DNA of 64,000 nucleotides from Phoenicibacter sp963588595 (GTDB taxonomy: Bacteria > Actinomycetota > Coriobacteriia > Coriobacteriales > Eggerthellaceae): assembly GCA_963588595.1 (NCBI GenBank), contig CAVAIA010000054.1, forward strand, positions 11,550 to 75,549, given 5' to 3'. Under the pieces are notes generated by a model. It worked only from the letters and a program-made list of their open reading frames with translations. It was not told the DNA's origin and made no database searches. The position numbers were made by a program, and so were the translations under genes. Positions 26,268-34,991 of this stretch are shown here, one piece after another. Within the stretch, counting starts at the first letter, position 1; each line of letters begins with the position of its first letter.

Positions 26268-27440
26268 ATGTTAGATTTCGAATTTGTTAGTCCAACGCAT
26301 TTTGTTTTCGGTAAAGGAGTTGAAAACAAGGTTGGCGAGAAGTTGAAGGCGGCTGGAGCAAAGAAGGTTCTCGTTCATTTTGGCGGCGGATCTGCGCGCA
26401 AGTCTGGTCTGTTGGACAGAGTTGAGAAATCGCTTGAGCGAGCTGGATTGGACTTTATTGAGCTTGGCGGCGTTAGACCTAATCCTGAGATCACTCTCGT
26501 TCGTGAAGGGCAAAAGATTTGTAAGGAAAATGGGATCGATTGGATTTTGCCTATAGGCGGAGGCTCGGTTATCGATTCAGCTAAAGGTATAGCGATTAGT
26601 GCTAATTATGACGGAGACCCTTGGGATTTTTATGCACATAAAACTCCGGTAACAGAGGCTTTGCCAATTGCAGTTGTTTTGACAATTCCAGCGGCAGGAA
26701 GCGAAGGCTCTAAAAATAGCGTTGTTTCTAACGATGAATTGCAAATGAAAAGCGGGTGTGGAAACGATCTTGAGCGGCCAAAGTTTGCATTTATGAATCC
26801 TGAAGTAACGATGAGCTTGCCAAAGTGGCAAACGGCGGCCGGTTGCACGGACATGTTCGCTCACCTTCTTGAGAGGTTCTTTGACAATCAAGGGACTGTA
26901 ACGGTAACGGACAATTTAAACATTTCTTTAATGAAAACTGTTCGAACTGAGGCGCTAAGGGTTATGAATTCCCCTGATGATTATGATGCTAGAGCAAATA
27001 TTATGTGGGCAGGAATGCTTTGCCATCAAGGACTTGCGGGCGTTGGACGCGAGGAGGATTGGGCAACTCATGGTCTTGAGCATGAGCTAAGTGCGCTTAA
27101 AACAGAGGTTACTCACGGCGCAGGCCTTGCAGTTATGTTCCCAGCTTGGATGACTTATGTGTTCAAAGAAAACGTTGATCGTTTTTGCAAATATGGCTAT
27201 GAAGTTTTTGGAATAAGTCCAAGCGGGTGCAAAGAGGCAGATGTTAAGGCGGCAATTTTGGCAACAAGACAATTTTTCTCCTCGCTCGGGATGCCAAAGA
27301 ACTTAGGAGATCTTGGATTTGTTGAGGATGACATAGAGAAAATGATTCCAACCCTTGAGAAAAATAAGGGAAAAGAATTTGGGTCATTCAAAAAATTGAA
27401 CATGGATGATGCGAGGGAGATTTATCGCTTGGCGCTTTAA
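26268..27440 (+). CDS. Iron-containing alcohol dehydrogenase (butanol dehydrogenase type)
   Basis: 390 residues, group III metal-dependent dehydrogenase. The nucleotide loop GGGS is at 97-100 (PIGGGSVIDSAK), and metal ligands can be placed at D195, H199, H268 and H283 (GCTDMFAHLLERFF, DWATHGLEHELSA, VTHGAGLAVMFP). The sequence is nearest to the NAD(P)H-dependent butanol/YqhD-like branch, which reduces aldehydes to alcohols during fermentation. The substrate cannot be told from sequence. It starts 47 bases after the toxin gene and is followed by a separate strong promoter for rimP, so it appears monocistronic. Confidence 0.9.
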   Translation: MLDFEFVSPTHFVFGKGVENKVGEKLKAAGAKKVLVHFGGGSARKSGLLDRVEKSLERAGLDFIELGGVRPNPEITLVREGQKICKENGIDWILPIGGGSVIDSAKGIAISANYDGDPWDFYAHKTPVTEALPIAVVLTIPAAGSEGSKNSVVSNDELQMKSGCGNDLERPKFAFMNPEVTMSLPKWQTAAGCTDMFAHLLERFFDNQGTVTVTDNLNISLMKTVRTEALRVMNSPDDYDARANIMWAGMLCHQGLAGVGREEDWATHGLEHELSALKTEVTHGAGLAVMFPAWMTYVFKENVDRFCKYGYEVFGISPSGCKEADVKAAILATRQFFSSLGMPKNLGDLGFVEDDIEKMIPTLEKNKGKEFGSFKKLNMDDAREIYRLAL

Positions 27441-27449
27441 AAAATCGAA

Positions 27450-27479
27450 TTGACAAAGTTGTTTTTTATTTGATATAAT
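27450..27479 (+). promoter_or_regulatory. Sigma-70 type promoter of the rimP-nusA-infB operon
   Basis: A perfect -35 TTGACA (27450-27455) and a perfect -10 TATAAT (27474-27479) are separated by 18 bases. It is the best-matching promoter in the window. The start of transcription should fall near 27486, leaving a leader of about 70 bases before rimP. Confidence 0.85.
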
Positions 27480-27514
27480 AAGCGCGTCAAAAGACATAGT
27501 TTGTTTTATTTAAG

Positions 27515-27539
27515 AAGCAGGCGAATGCCCGCTTTTTTT
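27515..27539 (+). terminator. Terminator-like hairpin in the rimP leader, possible attenuator
   Basis: AAGCAGGC and GCCCGCTT pair with one A-C mismatch around a GAAT tetraloop, followed by a run of seven T (27533-27539). It lies between the operon promoter and the rimP ribosome-binding site, where full termination would silence the operon. Leader hairpins of this kind before nusA operons could allow feedback by NusA; this is inference. Confidence 0.65.
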
Positions 27540-27554
27540 ATTATCTAGGAGAAG

Positions 27555-28013
27555 ATGTTAAGCGCAATAGAAAATAGAATTTTAACTGTCCTTGAAAAGG
27601 AAGCGAGCGATCACGATTGCGAGATTGTGACGCTTAGTGTTGTTGGACCTTCTAAAACGCCGATCCTTAGGGTTTATGTTGACACTGAAAAAGGTGTTGG
27701 GTTTGAGGACTTAACTAAAGCGCAATCGTGGATAAGCCCCCTTGTCGAAGAGATGGATCCATTTGTTGGCGCCTACACGCTTGAAGTGAGCTCTCCTGGA
27801 GTTGACAGACCGCTTAGGACTTTGGAGCATTTTGAGCGATTTAAAGGCAAGAAAGTTCACATAAGAGTCCAACATGCAATCGATGACAGAAAGAATTTCA
27901 ATGGAGTTTTGCTTGGCGTTGACCAAAATAATGTGATGATCGACGTTGACGGCGAGAAATTTTCAATAGATTTAGAAAACATCAAACGTGCAAATTTAGT
28001 TTGCGAGTTTTAA
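27555..28013 (+). CDS. rimP: Ribosome maturation factor RimP
   Basis: 152 residues. It assists assembly of the 30S subunit. Typical segments are LRVYVDTEKGVGFEDLTKAQ in the N-terminal alpha/beta domain, YTLEVSSPGVDRPLRTLEHF at the domain junction, and a C-terminal SH3-like barrel. TAGGAGA precedes the ATG. It is the first gene of the rimP-nusA-infB-rbfA operon. Confidence 0.95.
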   Translation: MLSAIENRILTVLEKEASDHDCEIVTLSVVGPSKTPILRVYVDTEKGVGFEDLTKAQSWISPLVEEMDPFVGAYTLEVSSPGVDRPLRTLEHFERFKGKKVHIRVQHAIDDRKNFNGVLLGVDQNNVMIDVDGEKFSIDLENIKRANLVCEF

Positions 28014-28031
28014 GAGAGAAAGGTGAGTTAG

Positions 28032-29243
28032 ATGGCAAGTTCGAAAACAAATTTAGTTGAAGCTTTGCAAGCTTTGGCGCATGAGCGCAAGATTAACGAG
28101 CTCTTCATTATTGAAAAGCTTGAGGAGTCGCTTGCAAAAAGCTATGAAAAGATTTTAGGCCTTGAAAACCAAGCGAGAGTAACAATCGATCGCAAGAGCG
28201 GAAAAATTTACGTTTACGAGCTTGTTCCTGTTGGAGATTTCGACGAAGAAACAGGGGAATATGAGGACTACGAAGAAGTTGACATCACCCCTAACGACGT
28301 AAGCAGAATTGCAGCGCAAAATGCAAAAACTGTCATTGCGAGCATCGTTCGTGATGCGACGAGGCAAGAGATCTACAAAGAATTTTCAGAGCGTGTTGGA
28401 GATTTGATCAATGGAACTGTTCTTCAAGAAACTAAAGACTTCACCATTATCAAAATTCGCGATGGTGTTGAAGCCGAACTTCCTCATTTTGATTTGAGAA
28501 GAAATCCAGACGAGCTAAATGAGCGTCCGGAAAATGAGAGATACCATCACAATCAACGGCTAAAGCTCTTTATTTTGAAGGTTAGAAATCCAAATGGGGA
28601 TGAACAACATTTCAAGGGGGAGCAATCTAGACCAACGATCGTTGTTTCAAGAACTCACCCAGATCTTTTAAGGAGACTTTTTGAGATGGAAGTGCCAGAG
28701 GTTTACGATGGCACGGTTGAGATTAGGTCGATTGCAAGGGAAGCAGGAGACAGATCGAAGATATCAGTTTCTTCAAAAGAGCCGAACCTCGATCCTGTTG
28801 GCGCGTGCGTTGGTCCTAAGGGTTCCCGCGTGAGGATGGTTGTTGAAGAGCTTAAAAACGAAAGGGTCGACATCGTTTCTTATGACGAGAATCCTGAAAT
28901 CTACATTGCAAATGCTCTGTCTCCTGCAAAAGTAAACTCAGTTAAGATTGACGACGAAACGCATTTTGCAAGCGTGACAGTTGCAGACGATCAACTTTCT
29001 TTGGCTATCGGCAAAGAGGGGCAAAATGTCAGGTTGGCGGCAATGTTGACCGGATGGCACATAGACATCAAGAGCGCAAGCTTTAGCGGGGAGCCAATTG
29101 GAAGCGAGAGCGACTCTTTAATCGAAGAAGAAGAGGAAGTTGAATTGTGCGCTTATGTTAATGATGATGGAATTCGTTGCAGAAATCATCCAAGACCAGG
29201 TTCGAAATATTGCGGAGTGCATTCTCACCTTGAGGAAGCATAA
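28032..29243 (+). CDS. nusA: Transcription termination/antitermination factor NusA with a C-terminal Cys3His extension
   Basis: 403 residues. The order is an N-terminal RNA polymerase-binding domain (about 1-125), S1 (about 130-205), KH1 (about 225-300, DPVGACVGPKGSRVR) and KH2 (LSLAIGKEGQNVRLAAMLTGW). NusA binds RNA polymerase and controls pausing, termination and antitermination. After KH2 an acidic linker leads to an extra segment with C373, C383, C394 and H397, spaced C-x9-C-x10-C-x2-H, resembling small Cys3His zinc-binding modules. This is not part of standard NusA. The ylxR gene that normally follows nusA is absent: only 48 bases lie between nusA and infB. Confidence 0.95.
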   Translation: MASSKTNLVEALQALAHERKINELFIIEKLEESLAKSYEKILGLENQARVTIDRKSGKIYVYELVPVGDFDEETGEYEDYEEVDITPNDVSRIAAQNAKTVIASIVRDATRQEIYKEFSERVGDLINGTVLQETKDFTIIKIRDGVEAELPHFDLRRNPDELNERPENERYHHNQRLKLFILKVRNPNGDEQHFKGEQSRPTIVVSRTHPDLLRRLFEMEVPEVYDGTVEIRSIAREAGDRSKISVSSKEPNLDPVGACVGPKGSRVRMVVEELKNERVDIVSYDENPEIYIANALSPAKVNSVKIDDETHFASVTVADDQLSLAIGKEGQNVRLAAMLTGWHIDIKSASFSGEPIGSESDSLIEEEEEVELCAYVNDDGIRCRNHPRPGSKYCGVHSHLEEA

Positions 29244-29291
29244 AAGTCGGTCAATGCAATTTCGGATCTATGGAAGAGAGGTGATAGGTAA

Positions 29292-32048
29292 ATGAGTGGA
29301 ATGCGTGTAAAACAACTTGCAAATGAATTGAATATGGATCCAAAGGCTTTAGTTAAGAAGCTAAATGGCATTGGGATTGCAGTTAAAACGCATGCAAGCC
29401 CAATGAGCGAAGATGACGTCAAACTTGCTCGCGAAAAGTTGGCAGTTGACGTTGTTGCTGCTGGAGGAAAAGTCGACTCGAAGACGAAGAAAAAGGTTGA
29501 GAAGGAACTAAAGAAAAAGAAAGATAAAGAAAAAGAAGAGCTTGAGGCAAGAAAGAAGGCTCGTGAAGAGGAGTTAAAGGCTCGAGAAGATCATAAGAAT
29601 AAGGACAAGAAAAACAAAGCTGAAAGTGAGGGGAAGGCATCCGAAGAAAAGGACGTTAATGTTTCGGCTGAGGAAATAAAGGAAGCTGTTAAAAGGATCG
29701 TTAGCTCGAAGAGCGATTCAGGTCTCTCAAAATTAGAAAAGCAAATCCTAGAGGAGAAGGATCGCGCAAAGAGGGAGGCTGCTGCTAAAAAACTTTTAGC
29801 TAAGGTTAAGAAAAATAAGCTCGAGGCAGATAAAAAAGCTAGGGTTGAAGAAAGTCTTAGGAAGAAGTCTGCACCAAAACCTATCGATAAATCAAAAGAA
29901 AGCGAAAAGAAACAGCCAAAGAGAAAATTGCCTAGCGTTCCTAAGGGCGGAACTGACAAATTTAAGACGCTTTTAGATCAAGTTGAAAATGAGAAGAAGA
30001 GAATGAAAAGTGTCGCTCAAATGTCAAAGGGCAAAGGTGGCAAAAAGGGAGGCAAAAGCCAAATTGTTCCTGAGCTCGAGGGCATTGCGGGTGAGGAGGA
30101 TAGATATAAACAAATGGCTGTTGAAGTTGAAAAACTTCAACGTGACAAGGTTCTTGCCGAGGCGAGGGCGGCTGTTAAGGCGGCAGCGTCTCAAGCAGGA
30201 GAAGGCAGGAGAAAGAAGAGAAAAGAGAAGCGTGAGGAGGAAGCGCGAGAGAGAGCGGAAGCAGAGGCTCGTGCAAAGGGTTTGGATCCTTCCATCGTTT
30301 TGGACGAATCAATAGTTGAAATTCCAGAGGGCGCCTCCGTTGGAAAAGTTTCCGAGCTTTTGGGAGTTCCTTCAGGCGATGTTGTTAAACGCCTATTTTT
30401 GCTCGGTCAACCATTGACGTTAACTCAAATAATGAGCAATGACTTAATCGAGCTTATAGCTGATGATTTGGAGAGAAAAGTTAGAATCGTTTCCCCTGAC
30501 GAGGAATATGCAGTCGTTATTAACGACACAGAAGATGACCTTAAGCCAAGACCGCCTGTTGTAACAGTCATGGGACATGTTGACCACGGCAAGACTTCCC
30601 TTCTAGACGCCATCCGTCACACTGGCGTTGTTGAGGCTGAGGCGGGAGGAATCACTCAACACATAGGTGCTTCTGTTGTCAACATCAACGGTCGCCAGAT
30701 CACTTTCATTGACACTCCGGGGCACGAAGCCTTTACTGCTATGCGTGCAAGAGGGGCGCAAGTCACGGACGTTATCGTTTTGGTTGTTGCAGCTGACGAT
30801 GGAGTTATGCCTCAAACGATTGAGGCGATCAACCATGCGAAAGCGGCCGATGTTCCAATTGTTGTTGCTGTTAACAAGATGGACAAAGATGGCGCAAATC
30901 CAGAGCGAGTTAGAACTGAGTTGACGGAATATGAGGTTGTCCCTGAGGAATGGGGCGGTAAGAATATGTTTGTCGATGTTAGTGCCAAGAAAAATTTGCA
31001 TATCGATGACTTGCTTGAGACGATTTTGTTGCAAGCGGACGTTTTGGAGTTGAAAGCTAACCCCGACGCTGAGGCTTCTGGATTTGTTATTGAGTCGAAT
31101 CTTGATAAGGGAAGAGGTCCTGTTGCAACTGTTCTAGTTCAAAGAGGGACTTTGCACCCTGGCGACACTGTCGTTGCAGGAAGTTCTTATGGAAGAGTCA
31201 GAGCGCTTATCAATCCGCTTGGCGAGAGCGTTGCTTCAGCAGTTCCTGCTGATCCTGTTGAGATTTTAGGTTTGGGAAGCGTTCCTGTTGCAGGAGATGA
31301 GTTTAGAGTGTTTGCTGACGAAAGAGATGCAAGACACTTAGCCGAAGAGCGCGCCTTAAGAGCGAGACTTGCTGAGCAACAAAAAGGACATATGACGCTA
31401 GATGAATTATTCGGTAAGATCGAGGAAGGCAAGACTGTTGACCTTAATTTGATCGTGAAAGCCGACGTCCAAGGCTCGATTGAAGCGCTTGCTGACGCTT
31501 TTGAAAAGATGGATCAAAGTGAGGTTCGAATCAACATCGTTCATAGCGCGGTTGGAGGAATAACTGAAACTGATATAACTCTTGCTGCCGCATCTGATGC
31601 GATTATCATCGGATTTAACGTTCGACCAACAGGCAAATCTAGACAAATTGCCGAGCGAGAAAAAGTTGACATTAGGTTATATAACGTTATATATAAGGCA
31701 ATTGAGGACATAAATGACGCGAGAGTTGGAATGCTCAAACCTGACATCGTCGAGAAAGACACTGGAATCGCTGAAGTCCGCGAGACTTTTAAGGTTCCAA
31801 AAGTTGGAACGATTGCAGGTTGCTACGTTTTGGAGGGCGAGATCAACCACGACGATAAGGTTAGGGTTGTTCGCGAAGGGACAGTTATCTTCGAGGGCGA
31901 AGTTGGTTCATTGCGCCACTTAAAGGATGACGTCAAAACAATCCGCAGCGGATTTGAGTGCGGCATTGGCGTTGCGGGTTTCCAGGATGTTAAAATTGGC
32001 GACACTATTGAGGGATATGTTTTAGAGACAGTGGAGAGAACCGAGTAA
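29292..32048 (+). CDS. infB: Translation initiation factor IF-2
   Basis: 918 residues. This GTPase brings initiator tRNA to the 30S subunit and promotes subunit joining. The N-terminal IF2-N domain (RVKQLANELNMDPKALVKKL) is followed by a long charged Lys/Glu/Ala-rich region (about 55-340), then a second IF2-N-like segment and the G domain with GHVDHGKT at about 428-435, DTPGHEA and NKMD. Domains II to IV complete the C-terminal half. The ribosome-binding purines AGAGAGG precede the ATG. rbfA starts at the base after the stop codon. Confidence 0.97.
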   Translation: MSGMRVKQLANELNMDPKALVKKLNGIGIAVKTHASPMSEDDVKLAREKLAVDVVAAGGKVDSKTKKKVEKELKKKKDKEKEELEARKKAREEELKAREDHKNKDKKNKAESEGKASEEKDVNVSAEEIKEAVKRIVSSKSDSGLSKLEKQILEEKDRAKREAAAKKLLAKVKKNKLEADKKARVEESLRKKSAPKPIDKSKESEKKQPKRKLPSVPKGGTDKFKTLLDQVENEKKRMKSVAQMSKGKGGKKGGKSQIVPELEGIAGEEDRYKQMAVEVEKLQRDKVLAEARAAVKAAASQAGEGRRKKRKEKREEEARERAEAEARAKGLDPSIVLDESIVEIPEGASVGKVSELLGVPSGDVVKRLFLLGQPLTLTQIMSNDLIELIADDLERKVRIVSPDEEYAVVINDTEDDLKPRPPVVTVMGHVDHGKTSLLDAIRHTGVVEAEAGGITQHIGASVVNINGRQITFIDTPGHEAFTAMRARGAQVTDVIVLVVAADDGVMPQTIEAINHAKAADVPIVVAVNKMDKDGANPERVRTELTEYEVVPEEWGGKNMFVDVSAKKNLHIDDLLETILLQADVLELKANPDAEASGFVIESNLDKGRGPVATVLVQRGTLHPGDTVVAGSSYGRVRALINPLGESVASAVPADPVEILGLGSVPVAGDEFRVFADERDARHLAEERALRARLAEQQKGHMTLDELFGKIEEGKTVDLNLIVKADVQGSIEALADAFEKMDQSEVRINIVHSAVGGITETDITLAAASDAIIIGFNVRPTGKSRQIAEREKVDIRLYNVIYKAIEDINDARVGMLKPDIVEKDTGIAEVRETFKVPKVGTIAGCYVLEGEINHDDKVRVVREGTVIFEGEVGSLRHLKDDVKTIRSGFECGIGVAGFQDVKIGDTIEGYVLETVERTE

Positions 32049-32393
32049 ATGAAAAAGACTAACAGAAAAGTTGATTCTGTTGCGCGTCAAGAAATTTCAA
32101 GCATTTTAATGTTTGAAACGAGTGACGCAAGATTGCAAAACGTTACAATAACGAGCGTTAAGGTCTCTTTTGACCGCTCATATGCCGACGTTTTCTACAC
32201 TGCCCCTAAAGAGGAATATGAAAGTGTTGCGCTCGCGCTTGACAGTGCGAAGGGGTTTATTAGATCCTCGATGGCAAAGCGCCTCGATTGGAAAAAATCG
32301 CCTCTTTTGCGATTTCACTTGGACGAAACGATTGATAACGCAGGTCTAATTGAGGATTGTATATCGTCGGAAAGAGAGCATTTCGACGATTAG
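32049..32393 (+). CDS. rbfA: 30S ribosome-binding factor RbfA
   Basis: 114 residues. It binds immature 30S subunits during 16S rRNA maturation and cold adaptation. Signatures are VARQEISSILMFE at the start, DVFYTAPKEEYESVALALDSAKGFIRS in two parts across the KH fold (about 52-78), and RFHLDETIDNA near the end. The start codon directly abuts the infB stop, so translation is coupled. Confidence 0.94.
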   Translation: MKKTNRKVDSVARQEISSILMFETSDARLQNVTITSVKVSFDRSYADVFYTAPKEEYESVALALDSAKGFIRSSMAKRLDWKKSPLLRFHLDETIDNAGLIEDCISSEREHFDD

Positions 32394-32405
32394 CTTGAAT
32401 TAGAG

Positions 32406-33410
32406 ATGGGAATAACGAAACACTCAAATATAACGTTGCAAGATTTAGCATTAAAGCTAAAGCAATGCGACTATATTCAAATTTGCGGGCACGTTAGCCC
32501 TGATGGAGATTGCATTTCAAGCGCTCTTGCGACTAAGGCAGCATTGGAGACTTTAGGCAAAAAAGTTGACGTTTTGCTTTCTTCTAACGAGGATGCACCT
32601 AAAACTTTCGATTTTCTCAAAGGCTATGAAGACTTTGTGTATGCTGGGCGAATAAAGAAGGTTGCAGATTGTTTTTTGATGATAGATGTCCCAAACGAAA
32701 AGAGAATGGGAGTTGCTGCAACTAAAGTCAAAAACAAGGCAAAAATGACATTAACGCTTGATCATCATCTTGAGGAGGTTCGTTTTTCAGATTTCGTTTT
32801 TTCAGACACATCAGCAGCATCAACTACTATTCTTGTTTGGGAGTTGATTGGTTTGCTCGGAGTTGAGAAAACGAAGGGGATTGCGACTTGTTGTCTCACG
32901 GGACTAATGACAGACACGGGCAATTTTCAATTTCAAAACACTGATTTAAGAGCGTTTGAGTCTGCTGCCGAAATGGTTAGGTGTGGAGCGAATAGCTCGC
33001 TAATTTCAGAGCACGTCTACATGAGAAATTCTCTTAATTTCTACAAGTTGCAAGGCAAGGTCATTGAAAACATGCAAATTTTTTGCGGTGGTGAGGCTGC
33101 AATTAGCTCTGTGAGTCTTTCAGAGTTCGAGGAAACGGGGGCTTCTAAATCAGACTTTGGCGACATGATTAACATTTTAAGGTCGCTTGATGGCACAAAA
33201 ATTGTTGCCATGTGCAGAGAAGACAAAGCATTTACAAAAATTAGCCTTCGCTCATTAGGCGATTTTGACGTCCGCGAAATGGCTGCTAGGTTCGGCGGAG
33301 GAGGACATGCTGGTGCGGCGGGAGCCACAACAAATCAAGATTTAGCCACAACGATGAAAGAAGTGAAGGAGGCAATTGAAGACGCTCTTTCACTCGGAGA
33401 AGCAAGTTAA
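32406..33410 (+). CDS. nrnA: NrnA-type DHH phosphoesterase (nanoRNase / pAp phosphatase)
   Basis: 334 residues. The DHH domain carries HVSPDGDCISSALA (about 29-42) and LTLDHHLEEV, and the DHHA1 domain ends with FGGGGHAGAAGA. These Mn2+ enzymes degrade 2- to 5-mer RNA to mononucleotides and dephosphorylate pAp. The position between rbfA and truB is the standard one in many Gram-positive bacteria. The gap to rbfA is 12 bases. Confidence 0.92.
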   Translation: MGITKHSNITLQDLALKLKQCDYIQICGHVSPDGDCISSALATKAALETLGKKVDVLLSSNEDAPKTFDFLKGYEDFVYAGRIKKVADCFLMIDVPNEKRMGVAATKVKNKAKMTLTLDHHLEEVRFSDFVFSDTSAASTTILVWELIGLLGVEKTKGIATCCLTGLMTDTGNFQFQNTDLRAFESAAEMVRCGANSSLISEHVYMRNSLNFYKLQGKVIENMQIFCGGEAAISSVSLSEFEETGASKSDFGDMINILRSLDGTKIVAMCREDKAFTKISLRSLGDFDVREMAARFGGGGHAGAAGATTNQDLATTMKEVKEAIEDALSLGEAS

Positions 33411-33414
33411 CAAA

Positions 33415-34365
33415 ATGGCTAGATCTCGCAGAGGTAAAAGCGGTCTTTCTTTTCTATTTTCAATAAACAAGCCAATAAGCTTTACGTCCCATGACGTCGT
33501 AAACGTCGCAAGGAAGGCAACGTCTGAGCGAAGAGTTGGACATGGTGGAACTCTCGACCCATTCGCGTCAGGTGTTTTGCCAATTATGGTCGGACCTGCA
33601 ACAAGGTTGTCAAATTATTTTAAATTTTGCAAAAAGGAATACGTTGCGCAAATTAAATTCGGAATCGCAACAGACACAGAAGATTTAACTGGGAATGTTA
33701 TTGCTAAAAAGGAAATTGATAATCAACTGTTTGATAGCGAGTTTGCAAATCAGATTTTAAGCGACTTTGTCGGAGACATTGAACAAATCCCTCCCAAATA
33801 TAGCGCAATTAAAGTTGGAGGAAAAAAGGCTTATGAGCTTGCGAGAGGTGGCAGGGAAGTTGATATTCCTAAAAGAAAGGTGACTGTTTTTAACGCAGAG
33901 TTATTGAGCATTTTTAAAGATGATGAGGACGCTTCTCCTATTTGGGAGATAAAATTTCTTGTTTCTAGCGGGACCTATATAAGGAGTCTTGCGCGCGATA
34001 TCGGGCTTTACGCGAACTCTATCGCGCATGTTTTTAAATTGCAAAGAACAAGCGTCGGAGGGATTTCGATTGAAGATTGCGTTAGCGTTGATGATCTTAA
34101 AGGCGAATTTGAGTTTGAAAAGTTTATTATTGACCCTATCAAGGTTTTACCATTTCCGTTTATTGAAGTCTCTCCCGATGAAGAAAAGTTTGTTGCTTGT
34201 GGTAATTTTCTTAAACTTGTTGGAAAAGAAGACTATATTAATAGTTCTAGAGGCGATTTATTTTTTGTTGGAAACAAGAAAAAAGTTTTGGCTATATATA
34301 AATTTGATGAAAGTGAAAATAAATTGAAGGCAGAGACTGTTTTTTCTAAGGGAATTTTGAGATGA
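33415..34365 (+). CDS. truB: tRNA pseudouridine(55) synthase TruB
   Basis: 316 residues from ATG 33415. A longer frame begins at 33376 inside nrnA but adds 13 residues with no family resemblance. TruB makes pseudouridine 55 in the T loop of tRNAs. The catalytic Asp is D48 in VGHGGTLDPFASGVLP. Other signatures are KYSAIKVGGKKAYELARGG and SGTYIRSLARDIG. The last four bases overlap ribF. Confidence 0.95.
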   Translation: MARSRRGKSGLSFLFSINKPISFTSHDVVNVARKATSERRVGHGGTLDPFASGVLPIMVGPATRLSNYFKFCKKEYVAQIKFGIATDTEDLTGNVIAKKEIDNQLFDSEFANQILSDFVGDIEQIPPKYSAIKVGGKKAYELARGGREVDIPKRKVTVFNAELLSIFKDDEDASPIWEIKFLVSSGTYIRSLARDIGLYANSIAHVFKLQRTSVGGISIEDCVSVDDLKGEFEFEKFIIDPIKVLPFPFIEVSPDEEKFVACGNFLKLVGKEDYINSSRGDLFFVGNKKKVLAIYKFDESENKLKAETVFSKGILR

Positions 34366-34952
34366 AGGATGCTTTAGACAACTCATGCGCGATAGTCAAC
34401 GCTCATTGCCCATTCGATTATGCACTTTTCAAAGATGCTGTTTGCGTTATCGGGGTTTTTGATGGAGTCCACATCGGTCACAGGCATTTGATCTCGCGTG
34501 CAATAGACAAAGCAAAGGAAACAGGAAAAAGATGCTTGATAATAACTTTTAGCGTTGACCCTGAAGAGATTTTTTGCCCCAATAAATTAAAGAAATTGCA
34601 AACGAACGACGAGAGGTTTAAAACGCTTGCTTCCCTGGGAGCTAACTCCGTTGCCGTTTTGCCTTTCGATGAAGACTTTGCTTCCCTTAGTCCACTTCAA
34701 TTCTTAGCGAAGATTTTTCGCAAGTTTCCACCTGCTTATATCTTTGTTGGGAGCAATTTTAGATTTGGCAAAAATGCTGAGGGAGACGTTGAAGTTTTGA
34801 AGGCTTGGGCGGACAAGAACGACGTGGGGGTTTGCGCTGTTGACCTCTTAGAATTTGATGGTGAGAGTGTTTCATCGACAAGAATTAGAAATTTACTTAA
34901 AAACAAAAATGAAAAAGAAGCAAACAAGCTTTTGGGTGTTACAATAATTTAG
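34362..34952 (+). CDS. ribF: FMN adenylyltransferase (FAD synthetase) domain of RibF, no riboflavin kinase domain
   Basis: 196 residues where bifunctional RibF has about 300. The nucleotidyltransferase half is complete: GVFDGVHIGHRHL (about 31-43), VGSNFRFGKNAEGD and the SSTRIR motif near 176-181. The riboflavin kinase barrel that normally follows KLLG is missing; the frame ends in KLLGVTII and a TAG. The next 39 bases lead into the hppA ribosome-binding site, so there is no room for a frameshifted remnant. It should convert FMN to FAD but not riboflavin to FMN. ATGA overlap with truB indicates translational coupling. Confidence 0.9.
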   Translation: MKDALDNSCAIVNAHCPFDYALFKDAVCVIGVFDGVHIGHRHLISRAIDKAKETGKRCLIITFSVDPEEIFCPNKLKKLQTNDERFKTLASLGANSVAVLPFDEDFASLSPLQFLAKIFRKFPPAYIFVGSNFRFGKNAEGDVEVLKAWADKNDVGVCAVDLLEFDGESVSSTRIRNLLKNKNEKEANKLLGVTII

Positions 34953-34991
34953 TCTTTATTAAAACTTATTTCAATTTAAGGAGGACAGAAG

